Source: Desulfocapsa sp.
GTDB lineage: Bacteria > Desulfobacterota > Desulfobulbia > Desulfobulbales > Desulfocapsaceae
Length of the DNA stretch: 6,307 nt
Assembly: GCA_029934915.1 (NCBI GenBank)
Contig: JAOZLI010000155.1
Location: 1 to 6,307 of the forward strand
Direction of reading: 5' to 3'
A model generated the notes under the pieces. That model made no database searches. It was not told the origin of the DNA and worked only from the letters and a program-made list of their open reading frames with translations. Both the position numbers and the translations under genes were made by a program. Every line of letters starts with the position of its first letter. Position 1 is the stretch's first letter. This document shows, piece after piece, positions 1-6,294 of this stretch.

Positions 1-1236
1 GCACTGGAGCCCATTGAACGAAACAGTATGTCTCCTGCGGCCAAATCACAAAATATGAATTGGCTCAACTCTCTTTGGGGAGTGATTAAAAGTGATATTA
101 TCCGGGAGCGAAATTTAACGGAAGAAAAGCTCACCATGTATACAGATGATATCGCCTCTGAGCTTGCAACAGCAGGTGGTAACACAGCACACCTGGCACT
201 AAGTACCGGGCTTGTGGACGAGCTCAAAACGCGCGAAGAATTACGAGCTTACCTGAAAGATATCAATGGAGAAAATGCAGATGGAAGTTTCCAGCAGATC
301 AGCTTGAATTCCTACCTGGATACTATTTCCCAATCTTATACGGCTGTCGATTCACAGGTGCCTTCTGTTGGCATTATCGTTGCGCAAGGCCCCATCTTAA
401 ATGGAGAGCAACCCATCGGCATTATCGGTGGAGACAGTCTGGCCACGACCATACGAAAAGCCCGCGAGGATAGTGATATAAGCGCCCTGGTTCTGCGCGT
501 TGTATCTGGAGGTGGCTCTGTTTTTGCCTCTGAAATTATCAGACAGGAGATTCTTGAATTTAAGAAAGCAGGAAAGCCCATGGTGATATCCATGGGAGCT
601 GTGGCGGCTTCCGGCGGATACTGGATTGCAGCAGATGCCGACGAAATATGGGCATCTCCCGTGACCCTTACCGGTTCCATCGGTATTTTTGCTGCTATTC
701 CCACCTTTGAAGAAAGTCTCTCTGCAATGGGTATATATAATGACGGAGTAGGAACCACCAATATTGCCTCTGCTCTTAATCTGACTCGCCCGCTTTCACC
801 ACCTATAAAAGAGTCTATCTCCATCAGCCTCAGGCATGGTTACGATCAATTTTTGAATATTGTTGCAAATGGCAGATCAATGAACAGCGACAAAGTTTCC
901 AGTATTGCTGAAGGAAGGGTTTTTGCAGGTACTGCTGCTCATCAGCTTGGCCTTGTTGACAATCTCGGCACCATGGAAGATGCCATTCATTCTGCTGCCA
1001 GATTGGCAAATTTAGATACCCCGAATGCTCGCTACATCAAAACACCCTCAACGGTCAAAGATGAAATCATGCAACTCTTTACAGGAAAAGCAGACAACTG
1101 GCTGGGTGCAGCCTCAATGCCTCAATCATTACGGAATACATTGAATCGTTTTATGGCGCCAATCAAAGAGATACTGCTTTTAAATGACCCTAAAGGGCTG
1201 TATGTACACTGTATGATACATGATTTATCGCTATAA
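1..1236 (+). CDS. sppA: Signal peptide peptidase SppA, long (67K) type, 3' part
   Basis: This is the C-terminal part of SppA, a membrane-anchored serine protease of family S49 that degrades cleaved signal peptides at the inner membrane. The reading frame is open from base 1, and the codons before the first ATG (28) already match the family (ALEPIERNSMSPAAKS), so the gene starts outside the window and the ATG at 28 is internal. The C-terminal protease repeat is complete. The nucleophile serine is in AASGGYWI (codon 610-612), and TLTGSIGIF and the terminal NDPKGLY block match E. coli SppA as I recall it. In the long SppA enzymes the general-base lysine sits in the N-terminal repeat, so it is not visible here. 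One oddity: the usual NSPGGS near the oxyanion region reads VSGGGS (502-519). The gene ends 204 bases before the next start, with no clear simple terminator of its own. The assignment is secure. Confidence 0.95.
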   Translation, partial: ALEPIERNSMSPAAKSQNMNWLNSLWGVIKSDIIRERNLTEEKLTMYTDDIASELATAGGNTAHLALSTGLVDELKTREELRAYLKDINGENADGSFQQISLNSYLDTISQSYTAVDSQVPSVGIIVAQGPILNGEQPIGIIGGDSLATTIRKAREDSDISALVLRVVSGGGSVFASEIIRQEILEFKKAGKPMVISMGAVAASGGYWIAADADEIWASPVTLTGSIGIFAAIPTFEESLSAMGIYNDGVGTTNIASALNLTRPLSPPIKESISISLRHGYDQFLNIVANGRSMNSDKVSSIAEGRVFAGTAAHQLGLVDNLGTMEDAIHSAARLANLDTPNARYIKTPSTVKDEIMQLFTGKADNWLGAASMPQSLRNTLNRFMAPIKEILLLNDPKGLYVHCMIHDLSL

Positions 1237-1300
1237 AATTACTCTGGAATCATTATCGTCGTTTGCGGGTTTTAAGAAAATCGATTAGCATAGTTACTCT

Positions 1301-1395
1301 TGATGGCACCGTAAAAAGACAACACTCACCATGAAGGACATGATGAGAATGAAGTTAAAAGCTTCATGGTTGAATAGGTTTTTACGAATCCATCA
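1301..1395. repeat. Imperfect palindromic intergenic element (REP/MITE-like)
   Basis: This is a 95-base imperfect inverted repeat between sppA and the binding-protein gene. Paired arms from outside to inside are TGATGG (1301-1306) with CCATCA (1390-1395), CGTAAAAA (1310-1317) with TTTTTACG (1379-1386), and ACCATGAAG (1328-1336) with CTTCATGGT (1362-1370). A 3/3 and a 10/8 base internal loop separate the stems, and a 25-base apical loop (1337-1361) closes it. A competing inner hairpin can form between ATGAAG (1349-1354) and CTTCAT (1362-1367). As RNA it would fold into a long hairpin and might act as a terminator or processing site after sppA. Its right arm recurs, inverted, at 2684-2715, which points to a dispersed repeat rather than a one-off regulatory hairpin. 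The outer core (TGATGG, spacer, CGTAAAAA) resembles an intergenic repeat I associate with deltaproteobacterial genomes, but that is recollection only. Confidence 0.75.
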
Positions 1396-1440
1396 CTTTT
1401 GACAAGCACTCTATTCACCATCGTCCCATACCGAGGTATT

Positions 1441-2355
1441 ATGAAATCTCTTCTTTTGTGTGTTTTCTGTTGTTCAACTTTCATCATAGCGCCATTTTTT
1501 TCTGCCCAGGCCAACGAAACCTATGTCATTTCAGGTAACCCCAAGGCTCCTCCAGTTGTATGGGAACAATACAAAAAACTCACCGGTGTTGGCCCTGACC
1601 TGGCTAAATCAATCTTAACAGATCTTGGTATTGACTATGAGATCAGAGTCACAGGAGACTGGCAACAGGTTCAAAACAAATGTAAAGCCGGAGAAGTAGA
1701 TATGATTCTCTCGGCCTATAAAAATGACGAACGTGCTACCTATATGGATTATTCTATGCCATATATGCCCCAACCCACCGTGATCATCGTTGCCAAAGGA
1801 CGAGAATTTCCCTTTGGCCGTTGGGAATCCCTGATTGGTAAGCGAGGAGTAAGTAATATTGGTGAAAGTTATGGCCAGGAATTTGACACCTTTATTAAAG
1901 AAAAGCTCAAAGTGCAGTTTATAGCCTTTGAACGTGCTCTTGAACTCCTTAGCCGCGGAGAGGCGGATTACCTTATCGTCGACCTGTACACAGCCCTGAT
2001 TTACGCAAGGCTTCTACAGGGAGAAGACGCAATCACCATCCTTGACCCTCCTGTAACCACCCAGGCATTCCACATGACCATCAGTAAAAACTCTGATCTT
2101 GGCAGACAGATGCCAGCAATTAACAAAAAACTTTATGCTCTGGTTGCAGATGGCACCGTTGAAAAGCTCTTTTATGAACACTTTGAGGCCTGGAAACAAC
2201 TGATTGCCAAACGTGCACGTTTTTTCAACAGGGACAATAATATTCGCGGGCAGGAGCACAATAAATACTTAAAAGCTCAGGATGCCTACGAAAAAGAAAA
2301 GATTGCTAACCTGCTGATGGGCAGTCGTGAAGGATTGCCCGCTGCTGTGGAGTAA
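1441..2355 (+). CDS. Periplasmic solute-binding protein, family 3 (amino-acid type)
   Basis: The product is 304 aa and resembles the extracellular solute-binding proteins of polar amino-acid ABC transporters (SBP_bac_3). I chose ATG 1441 because GAGG lies four bases upstream (1433-1436) and a clean Sec signal peptide follows: MKS, a hydrophobic stretch, then probable cleavage after FFSAQA near residue 25. A TTG start at 1399 would put 14 unsuited residues before the signal. The mature part shows the two-lobe family pattern: GVGPDLAKSILTDLGI, the middle DWQQV...GEVDMILSAYKNDERATYMDYSMPY with its ligand-binding arginine context, and GEADYLIVDLYTALIY in the second lobe. After about residue 255 there is an extra charged tail of about 50 residues (KRARFFNRDNN to the end), beyond the usual domain. 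No permease or ATPase gene is adjacent, so the ligand and partner are unknown. It could serve a distant transporter or a sensor. A rho-independent terminator follows directly. The family call is strong; the substrate is not predicted. Confidence 0.9.
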   Translation: MKSLLLCVFCCSTFIIAPFFSAQANETYVISGNPKAPPVVWEQYKKLTGVGPDLAKSILTDLGIDYEIRVTGDWQQVQNKCKAGEVDMILSAYKNDERATYMDYSMPYMPQPTVIIVAKGREFPFGRWESLIGKRGVSNIGESYGQEFDTFIKEKLKVQFIAFERALELLSRGEADYLIVDLYTALIYARLLQGEDAITILDPPVTTQAFHMTISKNSDLGRQMPAINKKLYALVADGTVEKLFYEHFEAWKQLIAKRARFFNRDNNIRGQEHNKYLKAQDAYEKEKIANLLMGSREGLPAAVE

Positions 2356-2362
2356 TTAAGAT

Positions 2363-2411
2363 ACTGCTGGCTACTTCATGAGGCGAACGCCTCTCAGGCT
2401 GGCAGTTTTTT
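2363..2411 (+). terminator. Rho-independent terminator of the solute-binding protein gene
   Basis: It begins eight bases after the stop codon at 2355. An outer stem pairs 2363-2372 (ACTGCTGGCT) with 2397-2406 (GGCTGGCAGT): seven Watson-Crick pairs and three G-U pairs. An internal loop (2373-2379 / 2394-2396) leads to an inner GAGGC-GAAC-GCCTC hairpin (2380-2393). The outer stem runs directly into six T residues (2406-2411). The opposite strand has no matching T run, so it should act on the plus strand only. It overlaps the last 14 codons of the small minus-strand ORF. Confidence 0.85.
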
Positions 2412-2631
2412 CAGAAATTCCGCAGGTTTTAACACGTCCTTTGCTGCCGCGAGCATTGGATATTTGCCGCCCCCCCTCCATTTCAAGATCTTTCACACCA
2501 AGACATATTTTATCACCAACCTGAAAATCCCGTTCATCAGTCAACATCTGGAAGAACAAGCCCTTAATAGCGATCGCAGGATGCTGATCTGCGCATCGAT
2601 TCCCGACACAACCGTCACCTGAAAGGAACAT
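2371..2631 (-). CDS. Small hypothetical protein, faintly PilZ-like, possibly a 5'-truncated remnant
   Basis: This uncertain 86-aa reading frame fills the gap between the two plus-strand genes. Its features are IAIKGLFFQM, then DERDFQVGDKICLGVKDLEM, GSKGRV and a final LRGVRLMK. The order GLxF, FxxGDxIxL, GRV, GVRL resembles a PilZ (cyclic-di-GMP receptor) beta-barrel. However, the ligand motifs RxxxR and [DN]xSxxG are absent, so nucleotide binding is doubtful. The ATG at 2631 has no good Shine-Dalgarno. The frame stays open upstream with plausible domain residues (CLLEKTKKYFMF), continuing as far as an ATG at 2772 that would overlap the FadL gene. The true start may therefore have been lost, perhaps when the repeat at 2684-2715 arrived. 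Its stop lies inside the terminator of the convergent binding-protein gene. It may be a small gene, a decayed gene, or a chance ORF; I slightly favour a real or recently decayed coding region. Confidence 0.45.
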   Translation of the reverse strand: MFLSGDGCVGNRCADQHPAIAIKGLFFQMLTDERDFQVGDKICLGVKDLEMEGGRQISNARGSKGRVKTCGISEKTASLRGVRLMK

Positions 2632-2642
2632 GAAATATTTTT

Positions 2643-2675
2643 TTGTCTTCTCTAGCAGACACTCTATGATAGAGT
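2643..2675 (+). promoter_or_regulatory. Sigma70-like promoter with palindromic operator over the -10 box
   Basis: TTGTCT (2643-2648, four of six matches to the -35 consensus) and TATGAT (2665-2670, five of six to the -10) are separated by 16 bases. Transcription would start near 2677, giving a leader of about 57 bases before the FadL-family gene. The -10 hexamer is embedded in a perfect palindrome, ACTCTA-TGA-TAGAGT (2661-2675). A dimeric repressor bound there would block the polymerase. The regulator is unknown. Confidence 0.55.
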
Positions 2676-2683
2676 AAATTATT

Positions 2684-2715
2684 ATGGATTCGTAAAAACC
2701 TCTCAAACCACGAAG
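2684..2715. repeat. Half-copy of the 1301-1395 repeat in the FadL-gene leader
   Basis: Bases 2684-2701 are the exact reverse complement of 1376-1393 (18 of 18). The similarity continues through 2702-2715 against 1362-1375 (10 of 14). In the direct sense it matches the left arm of the element: ATGG, three bases, CGTAAAAA (2691-2698), an eight-base spacer, ACCACGAAG (2707-2715). No second arm follows, so it cannot form the long hairpin alone. It lies between the predicted transcription start and the ribosome-binding site of the next gene. Confidence 0.75.
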
Positions 2716-2734
2716 AACAATACAAAGGAGAGCA

Positions 2735-4051
2735 ATGACACAAACGCAAACTTCGGTACAGATTTTCTGCATATGTACTCTTTGCTTATTGCTCCTGCTT
2801 GTCGAAAAGGCCTATTGCACCAATGGAATGAACATGATCGGTTACAGTGTCCGTTCTGCTGCCATGGGTGGTGCAGACGTTGCTGTTGATGCCGACTGCT
2901 CCGGTTCATCATGCAACCCGGCAACCCAGGGCAAGAACGCGTCCTCTTCTTTGGCACTTGGTCTTTCCACTCTTATGCCCCAATTGTCTTTTATGGATAC
3001 CCAAAATACTCTTGATGGCGAGGATCAACTCTTTCCTCTACCCTATATGTCCTATGTGCATTGGTTTGATAATTCAGCATGGACCGCAGGCATTAATCTA
3101 TACGCACAGGGGGGAATGGGGGTGGATTTTCGTGAGGTAGAAACCTTTGCCGGCACCTCCGACTCCATCGAATCACAGGTAAATTATATGCGGATGACCG
3201 GTACCGCGACCTATCAGGTTAATGACAAACTTTCCCTCGGCGCAGGGTTGATGGTGGGGTACGCAGATATACAGTTTGCCCTTTTCCCAAACACCTATTC
3301 TGCTGGTAGAGACAACACTCCCGGAACCATGGATGACTTTATGGGAATGGATGTCGATGATCTTGGTGATTATGGGGTCGCAGGCCGTATCGGACTGCAG
3401 TATAGGCTCACGGATAAGCTGAACCTTGGATTTCAGTATACCAGTGAGGCGGTTCTTGATCCCGACGGGGGAACCATGACACTTAATTTTGGTGACCGGC
3501 GTGTCAAGTACGATGCGGAAATGAATGATTTCACCTGGCCCCGTGAGTTGGAAGTCGGTCTTGCTGCCCGTGTTACTCCACAATTACTGCTGGCAGCAGA
3601 TATCAAGTGGCTCAACTGGTCTTCTGCAATTAAGAACATTCAACTCCAGGGGAGTAATCCAGATATTCCCGTCCCTTTAAGCAGCCCCGACTTACAATTC
3701 ACCATGAACTGGAAGGATCAATGGGTCTTCGCTCTCGGTGTCGAATATACGTTATTCTACAGACACATACTGAGAACAGGCTATAATTACGGTCAAAATC
3801 CTGTACCAGATGCAAACCTGACGCCTCTTTTTCCTGCAATCACCGAGCACCACCTGAGCCTGGGGTATGGATATAAACGAAAGGGATGGGCAATAGACGT
3901 TACCTGGGAGCATGCCTTTGAAAACAGCCAGACGAATTCCAGCCCGGGACCGCCTGCTGACCCTGATGGGATCGCGAACCCCTTTGCACCAGGCCCAACC
4001 GTTTCACATGCCCAAAATACCATCCACGCTGTCGTAACATGGTATTTTTAA
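2735..4051 (+). CDS. Outer-membrane transport protein, OmpP1/FadL/TodX family
   Basis: This 438-aa protein belongs to the FadL-type outer-membrane channels, which carry hydrophobic compounds such as long-chain fatty acids or aromatics across the outer membrane through a 14-strand barrel plugged by an N-terminal hatch. The start at 2735 is supported by AAAGGAG (2724-2730) four bases upstream. The signal peptide has a hydrophobic core at residues 9-23 and probable cleavage after AYC (residue 28). The mature N-terminus has the family pattern SVRSAAMGGADVAVDAD followed by NPA (61-63). Later family blocks are FTWPRELEVGLAARV, LLAADIKWLNWS, LRTGYNYGQNPVPD and HHLSLGYGYKRKGWAIDV. The last residues, HAVVTWYF, end in phenylalanine, the signal recognised by the BAM assembly machinery. 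A CX4C pair (Cys55, Cys60) in the hatch could form a disulfide. The gene appears to have its own promoter. The ligand cannot be told from the sequence. Confidence 0.93.
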   Translation: MTQTQTSVQIFCICTLCLLLLLVEKAYCTNGMNMIGYSVRSAAMGGADVAVDADCSGSSCNPATQGKNASSSLALGLSTLMPQLSFMDTQNTLDGEDQLFPLPYMSYVHWFDNSAWTAGINLYAQGGMGVDFREVETFAGTSDSIESQVNYMRMTGTATYQVNDKLSLGAGLMVGYADIQFALFPNTYSAGRDNTPGTMDDFMGMDVDDLGDYGVAGRIGLQYRLTDKLNLGFQYTSEAVLDPDGGTMTLNFGDRRVKYDAEMNDFTWPRELEVGLAARVTPQLLLAADIKWLNWSSAIKNIQLQGSNPDIPVPLSSPDLQFTMNWKDQWVFALGVEYTLFYRHILRTGYNYGQNPVPDANLTPLFPAITEHHLSLGYGYKRKGWAIDVTWEHAFENSQTNSSPGPPADPDGIANPFAPGPTVSHAQNTIHAVVTWYF

Positions 4052-4155
4052 ACGTACATATCCCCGCCTGGGACTTAACAAGATGATGCTGAATGGTTTG
4101 ATCATTTTTCGTTGTTCACCAATGACTGATTCGTTCAGAGAGTTGAAGGCTATTT
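4052..4155 (+). other. Intergenic spacer before the kinase gene, no clear promoter
   Basis: This spacer of about 100 bases holds the Shine-Dalgarno GAAGG (4145-4149), six bases before the kinase start. It also holds a weak AT-rich hairpin (4080-4087 with 4101-4108, one G-U pair) running into T residues. No convincing -35/-10 pair or sigma54 site is visible, so the kinase may be read through from the FadL-family gene. Confidence 0.5.
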
Positions 4156-6294
4156 ATGTCCCCTGAAAATAGAACTATCCAAAAGGTGCGTAACCTGGTG
4201 TTGAATACAGCCCTCGTTACCTTCTCACTTGCCTGCCTGCCAGCCCTTTTTGCGAGTATTGCCCGAGCAAAAGATATTGGCTGGCAAATGCCGATGACTG
4301 CACAGATTGTTGTCATTGCTTTTTTGTGTGCTGTCACTATCTTTCGGCATTCCATTTCTTTTACAAAGAGGGCCTTCGCCCTGCTTAGTAGCTTGTTTTT
4401 CCTTGGTATCATCGGCTACTTGACCTTTGGGATGGTTGGTGGGGGCTATCTCTTTTTCTTTACGACAACGGTTTTGGCAACAATGTTGTTTGGGGTTCGC
4501 TGGGGCTGGTTGACCGTTGCTGCCAGTATGATTGTGTTGGCCTGTTTTACCTGGCTGGTAGTAGGTGGCACAATCAGGTATTCGTTTGATATGAACGACT
4601 ATGTCGTGAATCCTTCATCATGGCTAACTGTGGTCATGGCTGTTGGCCTTTTCTTCTCCATTGTCACTGCTCTGTTAGGGAAGTTCCATACAGCCCTCCT
4701 GAAAATTATCGAGCAATCAAGCTCTCGGGCAGAACATCTGGCCAGAGAAATCCATGAACGTCAGAATGCGGAAAAGGCCAGACAGGTCAGTGAAGAAAAG
4801 TTTCGTCAGATTCTTGAGAATATCCAGGATGTCTATTTTGAAACCACACTTGATGGCACCATTACCTATTGCAGCCCCTCCTGTCTTGAAGTTTCCGGTT
4901 ATAGTCAGGATGAATTAATCGGCGCCAATGCTACTGTTTTGTATAATGATCCTGATGATCGTGAGTTGCTGCTTACTCCTTTGCGTGAAAATGGCACTGT
5001 TCGTGGACTTGAACTCCTCTTCAAAAAGAAGAATGGTGAACTCTATGATACTGCCTTCAACGCCGATATTTCTGTTGATGTAGATGGAACCCCAACAGGA
5101 CTGCATGGTACCATTCGTGATATCACTGTAACAAAAAAACAAAAAGAGCGGGATCAACGAGCCAGAAAAATGGAAGCGGTTGGACTGATGGCAGGTGGTG
5201 TTGCCCACGATCTGAATAATATCCTGTCGGGTATCGTCAGTTACCCTGATCTGCTGCTGCTTAAATTGCCTGAAGATAGTGATCTTAGGCAACCCATTGA
5301 AACAATCAGAGAATCCGGGAGCAGGGCAGCGTGTGTTGTTGCTGATTTACTGACTGTTGCCAGGGGGGCCGCCAGTGTGCGGGAATCCCATAGCCTGCAG
5401 ACCTTGATTCTGGAATATTTACGGTCACCTGAATATGAAGAGTTAAAGTCTCGGTTTCCGCTGATAGACTGCCGTTACGCCTCCGGCAAAAACAGCACCA
5501 CGATTATGTGCTCTCCTGTGCATATTAAAAAATGTCTCATGAACCTGGTCAATAATGGTATGGAGGCAATTAGTGGTAAGGGGACAGTTTGGGTTTCCGC
5601 TTCTGAAGAAACGGTCAATGAATCATTCGTTGCTGCGCATAACGTACAGCCTGGGAACTATATCGTTCTCAGCATTCGTGATAGCGGTCCTGGAATATCG
5701 AGCCACGATATTGAACATATTTTTGAACCATTCTATTCCAAAAAAATTATGGGGAGAAGCGGGACCGGTCTTGGCCTGGCCATTGTCTGGAATACCGTAC
5801 AAGATCATGGGGGAACAGTTCGCGTTGAAAGCAGTGAGCATGGAAGTTGTTTTAAACTATACTTTCCTCTGGGCAAAGAGGTGTCTAATCAGGTTGCAGA
5901 TAAGAGTACGACAAAAAGTCTGCATGGCAACGGTGAACAGATTCTGATTGTTGATGACGAGGCTACCCAGCGAGAAATTGCACAACAGATTTTGAGCATG
6001 CATGGCTATAGCGTTGAAACGGTCTGTTCCGGGGAAGAGGCTATCGGGTACGTGAAACAAAACAGTGTAGATCTTGTGATCCTTGATATGCTTATGGAGC
6101 CCGGGATTAACGGTTGTACGACCTATAAAGAAATTCGTAAGATTGTCCCCTCACAGAAGGCTCTTATTGCCAGTGGTTTTTCTGAGTCCCAGGATGTGAA
6201 GGCCACCCTGAATATGGGTGCTGGAGGATTTATAAAAAAACCGTACACTGTGGAACAGCTGTGCATTGCTGTGCGGACAGAACTGGATCGTTAG
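4156..6294 (+). CDS. Membrane hybrid sensor histidine kinase (6 TM, PAS, HisKA, HATPase, REC)
   Basis: This 712-aa two-component sensor starts at ATG 4156 with GAAGG six bases upstream. Residues 13-175 contain about six hydrophobic membrane segments (roughly 15-37, 48-64, 73-94, 97-113, 117-138 and 156-175) with no large periplasmic domain. A charged, probably coiled-coil linker (180-215) leads to a PAS domain (about 213-325, ending GTIRDITV). The HisKA H-box is VAHDLNNIL with phospho-acceptor His351. The HATPase domain has the N-box NLVNNGMEA (463-471), G1 DSGPG (509-513), F-box IFEPFYSKK and G2 GTGLGLAIV (537-545), so all catalytic motifs are intact. The C-terminal receiver (about 594-710) has Asp600/Asp601, phospho-acceptor Asp644, Ser673 and Lys695 before proline. 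There is no DNA-binding or other output domain, so it likely passes phosphate to a separate histidine phosphotransfer protein or regulator, or uses the receiver to control itself. The signal is unknown. It lies 104 bases after the FadL-family gene on the same strand. The domain calls are secure. Confidence 0.95.
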   Translation: MSPENRTIQKVRNLVLNTALVTFSLACLPALFASIARAKDIGWQMPMTAQIVVIAFLCAVTIFRHSISFTKRAFALLSSLFFLGIIGYLTFGMVGGGYLFFFTTTVLATMLFGVRWGWLTVAASMIVLACFTWLVVGGTIRYSFDMNDYVVNPSSWLTVVMAVGLFFSIVTALLGKFHTALLKIIEQSSSRAEHLAREIHERQNAEKARQVSEEKFRQILENIQDVYFETTLDGTITYCSPSCLEVSGYSQDELIGANATVLYNDPDDRELLLTPLRENGTVRGLELLFKKKNGELYDTAFNADISVDVDGTPTGLHGTIRDITVTKKQKERDQRARKMEAVGLMAGGVAHDLNNILSGIVSYPDLLLLKLPEDSDLRQPIETIRESGSRAACVVADLLTVARGAASVRESHSLQTLILEYLRSPEYEELKSRFPLIDCRYASGKNSTTIMCSPVHIKKCLMNLVNNGMEAISGKGTVWVSASEETVNESFVAAHNVQPGNYIVLSIRDSGPGISSHDIEHIFEPFYSKKIMGRSGTGLGLAIVWNTVQDHGGTVRVESSEHGSCFKLYFPLGKEVSNQVADKSTTKSLHGNGEQILIVDDEATQREIAQQILSMHGYSVETVCSGEEAIGYVKQNSVDLVILDMLMEPGINGCTTYKEIRKIVPSQKALIASGFSESQDVKATLNMGAGGFIKKPYTVEQLCIAVRTELDR

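Noticed and set aside
336..824. Long minus-strand open frame opposite sppA
   Set aside because: It lies wholly antisense to a secure protease domain; its composition looks like a shadow of that coding frame and it shows no recognisable domain.
1263..1291. TTGCGG and TAGCAT as a promoter for the binding-protein gene
   Set aside because: Only three of six and four of six consensus matches; too weak given the AT-rich background.
1399..1441. TTG at 1399 as the start of the binding-protein gene, and TTGACA (1399-1404) as a consensus -35 box
   Set aside because: The TTG start has no ribosome-binding site and would place 14 unsuitable residues before a clean signal peptide. The -35 box has no acceptable -10 at 16-18 bases, so I do not call a promoter.
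2148..2166. GATGGCACCGTTGAAAAG-like sequence resembling the 1302-1318 repeat arm
   Set aside because: It encodes the ordinary DGTVEK segment of the solute-binding protein and lacks the partner arm, so the similarity is probably chance.
2703..3583. Minus-strand and alternative plus-strand open frames over the FadL-family gene
   Set aside because: The FadL reading frame explains the sequence with a signal peptide, family blocks and a terminal Phe. The others lack start signals and recognisable motifs.
4080..4109. AT-rich hairpin followed by T residues after the FadL-family gene, as a terminator
   Set aside because: The stem has a single G-C pair, includes a G-U pair, has a 13-base loop and counts some of its T run as stem, so it is too weak to call.
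4915..5947. Open frames antisense to or out of frame within the kinase gene
   Set aside because: They overlap intact PAS, HisKA and HATPase motifs and show no independent evidence of coding.
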